NCBI RefSeq assembly: GCF_014650455.1 | Contig: NZ_BMUZ01000026.1 | Location: 1 to 36,569 of the forward strand | DNA from: Streptomyces xanthochromogenes | Lineage (GTDB): Bacteria > Actinomycetota > Actinomycetes > Streptomycetales > Streptomycetaceae | Reading direction: 5' to 3' | DNA: 36,569 nt | Part shown: positions 1-8,375 of the stretch, piece by piece | Position numbering within the stretch: the first letter of the stretch is position 1 | How the letters are laid out: each line of letters begins with the position of its first letter | Notes under the pieces: model-generated | What the model saw: the letters and a program-made list of their open reading frames with translations, nothing else | What the model was told of the DNA's origin: nothing | Database searches by the model: none | Position numbers and translations under genes: made by a program

Positions 1-2015
1 CTCAACCCCGAGCGTTCGGCGTCCCGGCATCCGTTGTTCCAGGTCATGCTCACCGTCGGCGACACGACGGTGAGCGAACCTGAACTGGGCGGTCTGACCG
101 CGCAGTTCGTCACTCCCGAGATCCGTGTCGCGAAGTTCGACCTGACCTTCGCGTTCGGTGAGCGCCGGGCGGCCGACGGCAGCCCGGACGGACTCGACAT
201 CACCGTGGAGTACGCCACCGACCTCTACGACCCTGCCACCGCGGAGGCCGTCGCTGCTCGCCTGGTACGTCTCCTCACCGCCGCTGTCACCACCCCCGAC
301 CAGCCGGTCTCCACCCTGTCCCTCCTCACCGAGGACGAGCACACCCGCCTCACCGCCTGGTCCGGGCCCGCCACTACGGCGCCCCGGCTCGGTCTGGATG
401 GCCTGTTCGCGGGTCAGGCGGCGCGTTCGCCGGAGGCTGCGGCTGTGGTCTTTGAGGATCAGGTGGTGTCGTACGGGGAGTTGGAGGTGTGGTCGAACCG
501 TCTGGCCCGGTATCTGTCGGGCAGGGGTGTGCGGCCGGGTGATCTGGTGGCGGTGCATGTGGAGCGTTCGCCGCACATGGTGGCGGCGATCCTGGCGGTG
601 TTGAAGGCGGGTGCGGGTTACACGATGCTGGACCCGCAGTTCCCGGATGAGCGTCTGAACGGTGTTCTGGAGCAGGTGCGTCCGGCTGCGGTGGTGACGC
701 AGTCGCATCTTCCGGTGTTGCGGTCGGATGCGGTGCGTGTCGATCTGACGCGTGAGGTGGCGGAGATCAGTGCCGTCTCGGGTGGGTCCGTGGTGACGGG
801 TGGGTCTCCGGAGTCGGTTGCGTGTGTGATGTTCACGTCGGGTTCGACGGGTGTGCCGAAGGGTGTGGCCGCCTCGCACCGGGCGCTTGCGGCGACGTTT
901 GTCGGCCCGGACTATCTGGCGTTCGGTCCGGAGCAGACGTTCTTGCAGTGTTCTCCGGTGTCGTGGGACGCGTTCGCGCTGGAGGTGTTCGGCCCGCTGC
1001 TTCATGGTGGGGTGTGTGTGCTTCAGCCGGGTCAGCACACTGATCCGCATCAGATCGTGGAGCTGGTGGAGCGGCATCAGGTGACCACGCTCCAGATGTC
1101 GGCGAGCCTGTTCAACCACATGCTGGACGAACACCCCACCGTCTTCGGCCAGATCAGAGAGGCGATGACCGCGGGCGAGGCGGCCTCACCGGCGCATGTC
1201 GCCCGCGCCCTGGAGGCCTATCCCCACCTGCGGTTGCTGAACGGGTACGGGCCGGCGGAGAGCATGGGCTTCACGACCACGTTCGCCATTGAGCCGGGCA
1301 TGGCTGAGGGTGTGGCGAGCATCCCGGTGGGTGGTCCGTTGTCCGGGAAGCACGCCTATGTGCTGGACGGGAAAATGGAGTTGGTGGCGCCGGGGGTGCC
1401 GGGTGAGCTGTATGTCGCGGGGCATGGTCTGGCGCACGGCTACATAGGTCAGCCGGGTCTGTCGGCGGACCGTTTCGTGGCCAACCCTTACGGACCTGCT
1501 GGGGCGCGGATGTATCGCACCGGTGACTTGGCGCGGTGGAACAAGCAGGGTGCGCTGGAGTATCTCGGCCGGGGTGATCAGCAGATCAAGCTGCGTGGTT
1601 TCCGGATCGAACCGGGCGAGATCGAGGCGGCGTTGACGTCGCATCCGCAGGTGCAGCAGGCGGCGGCGGTCGTCCGTGAGGACCGTCCCGGTGACAAGCG
1701 CCTGGTCGCCTACGTCGTCGCCGACACGACCGACACGGCGGCTCTGGTGCGGCACACCGCGGCGCGGCTGCCGGAGTACATGGTCCCTGCGGCCGTCGTG
1801 GTCCTGGAGGAGTTGCCTCGTACGGTCAACGGCAAGCTCGACCGCCGCGCCCTGCCCGCGCCCGACCTGTCCGCCGTCTCCGACGGCCGCCCGCCGCGCA
1901 ACCCGGCCGAGGAGATCCTGTGCGGTCTCTTCGCCGACACCCTCGGGCTCGCTTCCGTCACCATCGACGACCACTTCTTCCACCGCGGCGGCCACTCCCT
2001 GCTCGCCACCCGGCT
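1..2015 (+). repeat. Direct repeat copy 1 (NRPS C-end/A/PCP)
   Basis: This segment recurs at 3148-5162 with a constant offset of 3147 bp (1049 codons) and no indel in the places checked: bases 1, 411 and 1921 match 3148, 3558 and 5068. Long stretches are near-identical (about 400-1160 and 1230-2015). Short interdomain stretches (about 61-130, 205-400, 1160-1230) are clearly diverged. Confidence 0.9.
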
Positions 2016-5000
2016 CACCTCGAAGATCCGGCAGGCCTTCGGCGTACGGCTCGGGGTGCGGGAGATCTTCCAGTGCCCGACGGTCGGACGGCTGGCCGAG
2101 CTGATCGCGGCGGGCACCGGCGCGGACGAGCGTCCGGCGCTGGTGGCGGGGGAGCGGCCCGAACGGCCGCCGCTCTCCTCCGCCCAGCAACGGCTCTGGT
2201 TCCTCGACCAGTTGGAGGGGCCCTCACCGACGTACAACATTCCGCTGGGCGTACGGCTCACCGGCGCGCTCGACATCGAGGCGCTGCGCCGCGCGCTGGT
2301 CGACGTGGTCGGCCGGCACGAAGCCCTGCGGACCACATTCCCCTCGGAGCAGGGCCGGCCTCACCAGGCCGTCCGCTCCCTCGCAGAGACCGACCTCGCG
2401 CTCCCGGTGACCCCGGTGACGGAGGAGTCCCTGCACCAGGCGCTGGCCCGGCTGGCCGGCGTCACCTTCGACCTCGCCACCGATCTGCCCATCCGCGCGG
2501 ATCTGCTGGCGCTGTCCCCCGAGGAGCACGTGCTCCTGGTGGTGATGCATCACATCGCCTCCGACGGCTGGTCGAACGGCCCGCTCCTGCGGGACCTCGC
2601 CACGGCGTACGAGGCGCGCACGCGGGACGCGGCCCCCGACTGGGAGCCGCTGCCCGTCCAGTACGCCGACTACAGCCTGTGGCAGCGCAGCCTCCTCGCC
2701 ACCGAAGAGGAGCGCCAACTCGACTACTGGAAGTCGCAGTTGGCCGAGTTGCCGGAGGAGGCGACGTTGCCGGCCGATCGGCCGCGTGCTGCTGTCGCTT
2801 CCTATCGCGGGGCCACTCACAAGGTGACCGCTCCCGCTGTCACGCATGCTGCTCTGACCGGGTTGGCGCGTGAGACCGGTACCACGTTGTTCATGGTTGC
2901 TCAGGCGGCTGTGGCGACCGTGCTTTCGCGGTGTGGTGCGGGTGTTGATGTCCCGATCGGTTCGCCGGTCGCGGGCCGTACGGACGAGGCTCTCGATGAT
3001 CTCGTGGGGTTCTTCGTCAATACGTTGGTTCTGCGTACGGATGTGGGTGGTGATCCCACCTTCCGTGAGTTGTTGGGCCGGGTGCGGGAAACGGATCTTG
3101 CCGCGTGGGCTCATCAGGACCTTCCGTTCGACCGGCTCGTCGAGGTGCTCAACCCCGAGCGTTCGGCGTCCCGGCATCCGTTGTTCCAGGTCATGCTCAC
3201 CGTCGGCGACACTGCTGCCGGCGCTCCGGATCTGGCTGGCCTCGAAGCGGCCTTCCTGGACCCGGAGTTGAGGATCGCGAAGTTCGACCTGACCTTCGCG
3301 TTCGGTGAGCGCCGGGCGGCCGACGGCAGCCCGGACGGTCTCGACATCATCGTCGAGTACGCCACCGACCTGTACGAGCCGAAGACGGTCGGACTCCTGC
3401 TGGAACGCATCCTGCTCCTGCTGGAGTCGGCCGCGGCCGACCCCGACACCGCCGTCGGCTCGATCCCGCTGCTCGCACCCGAGGAACGGCAGCTCCTCGA
3501 CGCCTGGTCCGGGCCCGCCACCCAGGCCCCCGAACTGGGCTTGGACGGCTTGTTCGCGGGTCAGGCGGCGCGTTCGCCGGAGGCTGCGGCTGTGGTCTTT
3601 GAGGATCAGGTGGTGTCGTACGGGGAGTTGGAGGTGTGGTCGAACCGTCTGGCCCGGTATCTGTCGGGCAAGGGTGTGCGGCCGGGTGATCTGGTGGCGG
3701 TGCATGTGGAGCGTTCGCCGCACATGGTGGCGGCGATCCTGGCGGTGCTGAAGGCGGGCGCGGGGTACACGATGCTGGACCCGCAGTTCCCGGATGAGCG
3801 CCTGAATGCTGTTTTGCAGCAGGTGCGTCCGGCTGTTGTCGTCACGCAGTCGCATCTTCCGGTGTTGCGGTCGGATGCGGTGCGTGTCGATCTGACGCGT
3901 GAGGTGGCGGAGATCAGCGCGGTCTCGGGTGGGTCCGTGGCGACGGGTGGGTCTCCGGAGTCGGTTGCGTGTGTGATGTTCACGTCGGGTTCGACGGGTG
4001 TGCCGAAGGGTGTGGCCGCCTCGCACCGGGCGCTTGCGGCGACGTTTGTCGGTCCTGACTATCTGGCGTTCGGTCCGGAGCAGACGTTCTTGCAGTGTTC
4101 TCCGGTGTCGTGGGACGCGTTCGCGTTGGAGGTGTTCGGCCCGCTTCTCCATGGTGGGGTGTGTGTGCTTCAGCCGGGTCAGCACACTGATCCGCATCAG
4201 ATCGTGGAGCTGGTGGAGCGGCATCAGGTGACCACGCTCCAGATGTCGGCGAGCCTGTTCAACCACATGCTGGACGAACACCCCACCGTCTTCGGACAGA
4301 TCCGTGAAGCCATGACGGCCGGTGAAGCTGCGTCACCTTCTCACGCGGCAAAGGCACTTGCTCGCTTCCCGCACCTGCGGTTGCTGAACGGGTACGGGCC
4401 GGCGGAGAGCATGGGCTTCACGACCACGTTCGCCATTGAGCCGGGTATGGCCGAGGGGGTGGCGAGCATCCCGGTGGGTGGTCCGCTGTCCGGGAAGCAC
4501 GCCTATGTGCTGGACGGGAACCTGGAGTTGGTGGCGCCGGGGGTGCCGGGTGAGTTGTATGTCGCGGGGCATGGTCTGGCGCACGGATACATCGGGCAGC
4601 CCGGTTTGTCGGCGGACCGTTTCGTGGCCAACCCTTACGGGCCTGCTGGGGCGCGGATGTATCGCACCGGTGACTTGGCGCGGTGGAACAAGCAGGGTGC
4701 GCTGGAGTATCTGGGCCGGGGTGATCAGCAGATCAAGTTGCGGGGGTTCCGGATCGAACCGGGCGAGATCGAGGCGGCGTTGGCGTCGCATCCGCAGGTG
4801 CAGCAGGCGGCGGCCGTGGTCCGTGAGGACCGCCCTGGTGACAAGCGCCTGGTGGCCTACGTCGTCGCCGACACGACCGACACGGCGGCCCTGGTGCGGC
4901 ATACGGCCGCACGTCTGCCCGAGTACATGGTCCCTGCGGCCGTCGTGGTCCTGGAGGAGTTGCCTCGTACGGTCAACGGCAAGCTGGACCGCCGCGCCCT

Positions 5001-6081
5001 GCCCGCACCGGATCTGTCCGCCGTCTCCGACGGCCGCGCCCCGCGGAACCCGGCCGAGGAGATCCTGTGCGGTCTCTTCGCCGACACCCTCGGGCTCGCT
5101 TCCGTCACCATCGACGACCACTTCTTCCACCGCGGCGGCCACTCCCTGCTCGCCACCCGGCTGATCAGCCGCATCCGTACGGTCTGGGGCACTCGCGTCA
5201 CCATCCGCGACCTGTTCCAGAGCCCCACCCCGGCGCTGCTGGCCGAGCACATCGCGGCGGGCAGCGGAAGCAACCCGCTCGACGCCGTGCTGCCCATCAG
5301 GGCACCCGGCCGGGACATGGACACGGCGCCGCTGTTCTGCGTGCACGCCGTCTCCGGGGTGAGCTGGGGCTACGCCGGGCTGCTGCCGCACCTCGGTGCC
5401 GACCGGCCGCTCGTCGCCCTCCAGGCCCGTCGGCTCGGCGGTACCGAGGACGTGCCGGAATCCATCGAGGAGATGGCGGACGACTACCTCGCCGAGATCC
5501 GCAAGGTCCAGCCGCACGGCCCGTACCACCTGCTCGGCTGGTCGTTCGGCGGGCTCGTAGCGCACGCGGTCGCCGCCCGTCTGGAGGCGGCCGGGGAGGA
5601 GGTCGCGCTGCTGGCGCTGCTCGACTCCTACCCGCTGCCCGACGGGTTCCGGGCGCCCGAGATCGACGGCAGGCACGTACTGACCGCCCTGCTCGGCAGC
5701 CGGGGCGAGTCCGTGCCGGTGCGGTGCGCCGACTCGGTGCCGGACATCGCCGAACTCGCCGAGGCGCTGCGGCAGTCGGACCCCGTGCTCGCCGGTCTGG
5801 AGCACACACAGGCGGCGGCCGTGGTGGCGGCGACCCTCGACAACCTGCGGATGCGGTACCGGTACGTGCCGGACGTCCGGTTCGGCGGTGACGCGCTGTT
5901 CTTCGACGCGACCGGCACGCCGGCGGCGCAGTCGGGGGCGGCGGCCTGGGCCCCGTATGTCGGGGGCCGGGTCGAGGAGTTCGCGGTCGACTGCGAGCAC
6001 GCGGCGATGACCGAGGCGGAGCCGCTGCGCGCGATCGGGGAGGTGCTCGCCCGCCGTCTGCGGCCGGCGGCCCACATCTGA
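1..6081 (+). CDS. Nonribosomal peptide synthetase, terminal two modules plus thioesterase (5' end outside window)
   Basis: The reading frame is open from base 1, so the gene starts upstream; 2026 residues are visible. In order (window residue numbers): end of a condensation domain (about 1-110), adenylation (about 135-615), carrier protein with the phosphopantetheine Ser666 in GGHSL, condensation (about 720-1150, HHxxxDG at 850-856), a second adenylation domain (about 1184-1665), carrier with Ser1715, and a type I thioesterase with GWSFG (Ser1848), Asp1875 and His2000. No epimerase is present, so both residues should stay L. Both adenylation domains show the same pocket residues when aligned by eye to GrsA (235 D, 236 A, 239 L, 278 Q, 299 M, 301 A, 322 G, 330 G, 331 F). 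I cannot match this to a known amino acid with confidence. From context (diaminobutyrate-type genes downstream) the residue may be 2,3-diaminobutyrate, which is inference. The thioesterase marks the end of the assembly line. Confidence 0.95.
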   Translation, partial: LNPERSASRHPLFQVMLTVGDTTVSEPELGGLTAQFVTPEIRVAKFDLTFAFGERRAADGSPDGLDITVEYATDLYDPATAEAVAARLVRLLTAAVTTPDQPVSTLSLLTEDEHTRLTAWSGPATTAPRLGLDGLFAGQAARSPEAAAVVFEDQVVSYGELEVWSNRLARYLSGRGVRPGDLVAVHVERSPHMVAAILAVLKAGAGYTMLDPQFPDERLNGVLEQVRPAAVVTQSHLPVLRSDAVRVDLTREVAEISAVSGGSVVTGGSPESVACVMFTSGSTGVPKGVAASHRALAATFVGPDYLAFGPEQTFLQCSPVSWDAFALEVFGPLLHGGVCVLQPGQHTDPHQIVELVERHQVTTLQMSASLFNHMLDEHPTVFGQIREAMTAGEAASPAHVARALEAYPHLRLLNGYGPAESMGFTTTFAIEPGMAEGVASIPVGGPLSGKHAYVLDGKMELVAPGVPGELYVAGHGLAHGYIGQPGLSADRFVANPYGPAGARMYRTGDLARWNKQGALEYLGRGDQQIKLRGFRIEPGEIEAALTSHPQVQQAAAVVREDRPGDKRLVAYVVADTTDTAALVRHTAARLPEYMVPAAVVVLEELPRTVNGKLDRRALPAPDLSAVSDGRPPRNPAEEILCGLFADTLGLASVTIDDHFFHRGGHSLLATRLTSKIRQAFGVRLGVREIFQCPTVGRLAELIAAGTGADERPALVAGERPERPPLSSAQQRLWFLDQLEGPSPTYNIPLGVRLTGALDIEALRRALVDVVGRHEALRTTFPSEQGRPHQAVRSLAETDLALPVTPVTEESLHQALARLAGVTFDLATDLPIRADLLALSPEEHVLLVVMHHIASDGWSNGPLLRDLATAYEARTRDAAPDWEPLPVQYADYSLWQRSLLATEEERQLDYWKSQLAELPEEATLPADRPRAAVASYRGATHKVTAPAVTHAALTGLARETGTTLFMVAQAAVATVLSRCGAGVDVPIGSPVAGRTDEALDDLVGFFVNTLVLRTDVGGDPTFRELLGRVRETDLAAWAHQDLPFDRLVEVLNPERSASRHPLFQVMLTVGDTAAGAPDLAGLEAAFLDPELRIAKFDLTFAFGERRAADGSPDGLDIIVEYATDLYEPKTVGLLLERILLLLESAAADPDTAVGSIPLLAPEERQLLDAWSGPATQAPELGLDGLFAGQAARSPEAAAVVFEDQVVSYGELEVWSNRLARYLSGKGVRPGDLVAVHVERSPHMVAAILAVLKAGAGYTMLDPQFPDERLNAVLQQVRPAVVVTQSHLPVLRSDAVRVDLTREVAEISAVSGGSVATGGSPESVACVMFTSGSTGVPKGVAASHRALAATFVGPDYLAFGPEQTFLQCSPVSWDAFALEVFGPLLHGGVCVLQPGQHTDPHQIVELVERHQVTTLQMSASLFNHMLDEHPTVFGQIREAMTAGEAASPSHAAKALARFPHLRLLNGYGPAESMGFTTTFAIEPGMAEGVASIPVGGPLSGKHAYVLDGNLELVAPGVPGELYVAGHGLAHGYIGQPGLSADRFVANPYGPAGARMYRTGDLARWNKQGALEYLGRGDQQIKLRGFRIEPGEIEAALASHPQVQQAAAVVREDRPGDKRLVAYVVADTTDTAALVRHTAARLPEYMVPAAVVVLEELPRTVNGKLDRRALPAPDLSAVSDGRAPRNPAEEILCGLFADTLGLASVTIDDHFFHRGGHSLLATRLISRIRTVWGTRVTIRDLFQSPTPALLAEHIAAGSGSNPLDAVLPIRAPGRDMDTAPLFCVHAVSGVSWGYAGLLPHLGADRPLVALQARRLGGTEDVPESIEEMADDYLAEIRKVQPHGPYHLLGWSFGGLVAHAVAARLEAAGEEVALLALLDSYPLPDGFRAPEIDGRHVLTALLGSRGESVPVRCADSVPDIAELAEALRQSDPVLAGLEHTQAAAVVAATLDNLRMRYRYVPDVRFGGDALFFDATGTPAAQSGAAAWAPYVGGRVEEFAVDCEHAAMTEAEPLRAIGEVLARRLRPAAHI
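3148..5162 (+). repeat. Direct repeat copy 2 (NRPS C-end/A/PCP)
   Basis: This is the second copy of the 3147-bp-period repeat inside the NRPS gene. Similarity stops just after the carrier-protein GGHSL motif. Copy 1 continues there into a condensation domain and copy 2 into the thioesterase. Confidence 0.9.
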
Positions 6082-6175
6082 GACAGCGCCTCATCCGGGA
6101 CGGCCGCCTCGACCGAGACGGCGCGTCGCCCGAGACGCGGCATGCGGCATGCGGCACAGGACGCGCGGCACACGG

Positions 6176-6221
6176 CCCCGGGGCCCGTACGGCGGATTTG
6201 ATCGCCGTACGGGCCCCGGGG
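6176..6221 (+). terminator. Strong hairpin terminator after the NRPS gene
   Basis: A perfect 19-bp inverted repeat (6176-6194 against 6203-6221) surrounds an 8-base loop. It lies about 95 bp after the NRPS stop codon and about 175 bp before the next gene. It has no U tract, as is usual in Streptomyces. It should separate NRPS transcription from the downstream operon. The rest of 6082-6397 shows no gene. A TAGCGT at 6324-6329 could be a -10 element for the next operon, but no good -35 is visible. Confidence 0.75.
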
Positions 6222-6397
6222 TCTGTCCGGGTCTGCGCTCCGCACCGCTTCCCGCGGCCCCGGCTGCCGCTAACTGCCCGCATACTGCCGCTTCGGCAGC
6301 CGGATTCGGGTGCCGGTGTTGCCTAGCGTGGAGGGGTCCGCATGATCGGCCTGGCCCAGTGAACGGTCCGGTCCGGCCCCCAGAGGAAGTCAAGGAC

Positions 6398-7315
6398 ATG
6401 GTGGATCATTCCGGTTGGCGCGTCGGCGTCGCTTCCGCGCCGATACATCACGGCGAAATACTCCAGGGCGTCTTTCCGCACCAGGGTCAGCTCAGCCGGG
6501 GGCTGGTCACGATGCCCTGTACCGTCCACACCACCCAGGCGTCCTTCATCCCCGCCCGGGGCGAGGAGCTGACCGTCTCCCCGTCCTGGAAGTCCAAGGC
6601 GCGGCGGGCGGCGCAGCTCGCCGTCCAGGCCTGTGTGCGGCCCGAGGACGGGCCGGTCGGCGGGCATCTCGAACTGACCGGCGACGTGCCGCTGTGCCGT
6701 GGCTTCGGCTCCTCGACCAGTGACGTGCTGGCCGCGATCTGGGCCGTACAGGACGCCTTCGTGGCGCCGCTGCCGCCCGAGGCCGTCGCGCGGATCGCGG
6801 TGTGTGCCGAGACCGCGTCCGACTCCCTCATGTTCAAGGAGAGCTCGGTGCTGTTCGCGCAGCGCGAGGGCAAGGTCATCGAGGACTTCGGCTACCGGAT
6901 GCCGGCCGTGCGGGTCCTCGGCTTCGGCTCCCGGCCGGAGAACGAAGGCAAGGGCATCGACACCCTGGCCTTCCCGCCGGCCCGCTACGACAGCACGGAG
7001 ATCGAGGACTTCGCCGAGCTGCACGCGATGCTGCGCGAGGCCATCCACACCAAGGACGTCGCCCTGGTCGGCGCGGTGGCCTCGGCCAGCACCGCGATCA
7101 ACCAGCGGCACCTGCCCATCCCGCTCCTGGACAGCCTGCGCGTCATCGAGCGGGAGACCGGAGCCCTCGGCATTCAGACGGCGCACAGCGGGGACATCGC
7201 CGGACTCCTCTACGACCGCGACGACCCCGAGGTCGACGCCCGCACCGAGCACGGTCGGCGACTGCTGCACAACATCGGCATCCACGAGCAGTGGATCTTC
7301 ACGACGGGTGACTGA
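6398..7315 (+). CDS. GHMP-family kinase, probable L-threonine kinase for diaminobutyrate synthesis
   Basis: This 305-residue protein belongs to the GHMP kinase superfamily (homoserine and PduX-like threonine kinases). The N-terminus has a substrate-loop segment around residues 13-25 (APIHHGEILQG). The ATP-binding motif PLCRGFGSSTS lies at about 98-108. The ATG at 6398 is chosen because AGAGGAAG lies about 10 bases upstream; the frame is open further back but runs into the hairpin region. It is the first gene of the operon, and the next start codon lies one base after its stop. Together with the PLP enzyme and lyase downstream, it should make O-phospho-L-threonine, the activated precursor in 2,3-diaminobutyrate routes such as friulimicin and pacidamycin. 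The substrate (Thr rather than Ser or homoserine) is inferred from context. Confidence 0.8.
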   Translation: MVDHSGWRVGVASAPIHHGEILQGVFPHQGQLSRGLVTMPCTVHTTQASFIPARGEELTVSPSWKSKARRAAQLAVQACVRPEDGPVGGHLELTGDVPLCRGFGSSTSDVLAAIWAVQDAFVAPLPPEAVARIAVCAETASDSLMFKESSVLFAQREGKVIEDFGYRMPAVRVLGFGSRPENEGKGIDTLAFPPARYDSTEIEDFAELHAMLREAIHTKDVALVGAVASASTAINQRHLPIPLLDSLRVIERETGALGIQTAHSGDIAGLLYDRDDPEVDARTEHGRRLLHNIGIHEQWIFTTGD

Positions 7316-7316
7316 C

Positions 7317-8375
7317 ATGACCACTTTCACGATCGCGGGCGCCGCGCGGGTGCACGACTCGGTGGTGGACGCCACCGAGCTGCCCCGCATCATCCAGGTG
7401 ACCGACAACCTCTACGCCACCGCGTTCAGCCTGATGAAGCTGCTGCCGGCGCGGTTCATCGTCGACCGTGCGGAGGCCGCGGGCCTGCTGCGGCCCGGCA
7501 CCCGGATCATCGAGACCTCGTCGGGCACCTTCGCGCTCGGGCTGGCGATGGTGTGCCGGCTGCGCGGCTACGACCTGACCATCGTCGGCGACTCCGCGAT
7601 AGACCGGGACCTGCGCAACCGGCTCGAAATGCTGGGCGCCACCGTGGAGATCGTCGAGCACACCGGCCAGCCCGGCGGCATCCAGGGTGCCCGGCTGGCC
7701 CGCGTGGAGGAACTGCGCCGGCTGCACCCCGACAGCTTCGTCCCCGGGCAGTACGACAACCCGGACAACCCCGGCGCCTACGCGGTCGTGGCCCAGCTCA
7801 TCGGGGAGACCGTCGGCTCGGTGGACTGCCTGGTCGGCCCGGTCGGCTCCGGCGGCTCCACCGGTGGGCTCGCCGCCGCCCTGCGCCCCACCGACCCGGC
7901 CCTGCACCTGGTCGGCGTCGACACCCACGGCTCGATCATCTTCGGCACCCCCGACGGGCCGCGCACCCTGCGCGGCCTCGGTAGCAGCATCCACCCGGGC
8001 AACGTGCGCCACGCCGCCTACGACGAGGTCCACTGGGTCACCGCGGCCGAGGCCTTCCACGCCACCCACGAACTGTTCCGCAACCACGGCCTGTTCATGG
8101 GCCCGACCAGTGGGGCCTCCTTCCAGGTCGCGTCCTGGTGGGCGGCGCGGAACCCCGAGAGCAAGGTCGTCATGGTGCTGCCCGACGAGGGCTACCGCTA
8201 CCAGTCGACCGTCTACAACACCGACTGGCTGACCGAGCAGGGCATCGAACCGGCCCCCACCCCGGGCGGTCCCGTGACCGTCGCGCACCCGCTGGACGCC
8301 CCGTCCTCCTGGTCCCGCCTGGTCTGGGCGCGGCGCGGCTTCGACGACGTGATGATGCCGGGGGCCGACGCATGA
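7317..8375 (+). CDS. PLP-dependent beta-replacement enzyme (cysteine synthase-like), diaminobutyrate pathway
   Basis: This 352-residue fold-type II PLP enzyme is related to cysteine synthase and cystathionine beta-synthase. When aligned, the Schiff-base lysine is Lys41 in SLMKLLPARF, standing where cysteine synthases have SVKDRPA, so the usual Asp-Arg is Leu-Leu. The substrate loop TSSGT (canonical TSGNT), the phosphate-binding GSGGSTGGL and the C-terminal GPTSGAS are all present. The expected reaction is replacement of the phosphate of O-phosphothreonine by an amine, probably that of L-aspartate, to give an N-linked adduct for the lyase two genes downstream. This chemistry follows the proposed 2,3-diaminobutyrate route and is inference here. 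Its start lies one base after the kinase stop, and its own stop overlaps the ATG of the ATP-grasp gene, so the genes are translationally coupled. Confidence 0.85.
   Translation: MTTFTIAGAARVHDSVVDATELPRIIQVTDNLYATAFSLMKLLPARFIVDRAEAAGLLRPGTRIIETSSGTFALGLAMVCRLRGYDLTIVGDSAIDRDLRNRLEMLGATVEIVEHTGQPGGIQGARLARVEELRRLHPDSFVPGQYDNPDNPGAYAVVAQLIGETVGSVDCLVGPVGSGGSTGGLAAALRPTDPALHLVGVDTHGSIIFGTPDGPRTLRGLGSSIHPGNVRHAAYDEVHWVTAAEAFHATHELFRNHGLFMGPTSGASFQVASWWAARNPESKVVMVLPDEGYRYQSTVYNTDWLTEQGIEPAPTPGGPVTVAHPLDAPSSWSRLVWARRGFDDVMMPGADA

Noticed and set aside
2224..4281. Long minus-strand open frame (685 codons) opposite the NRPS
   Set aside because: It lies wholly antisense to clear condensation and adenylation domains. 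Its composition is low-complexity Arg/His-rich, a shadow of high GC3 coding on the other strand.
7317..8375. Apparent loss of the PLP lysine in the cysteine-synthase-like enzyme
   Set aside because: A first alignment placed Val at the lysine site. Shifting to match PA and AE...GLL puts Lys41 in register with the canonical lysine.
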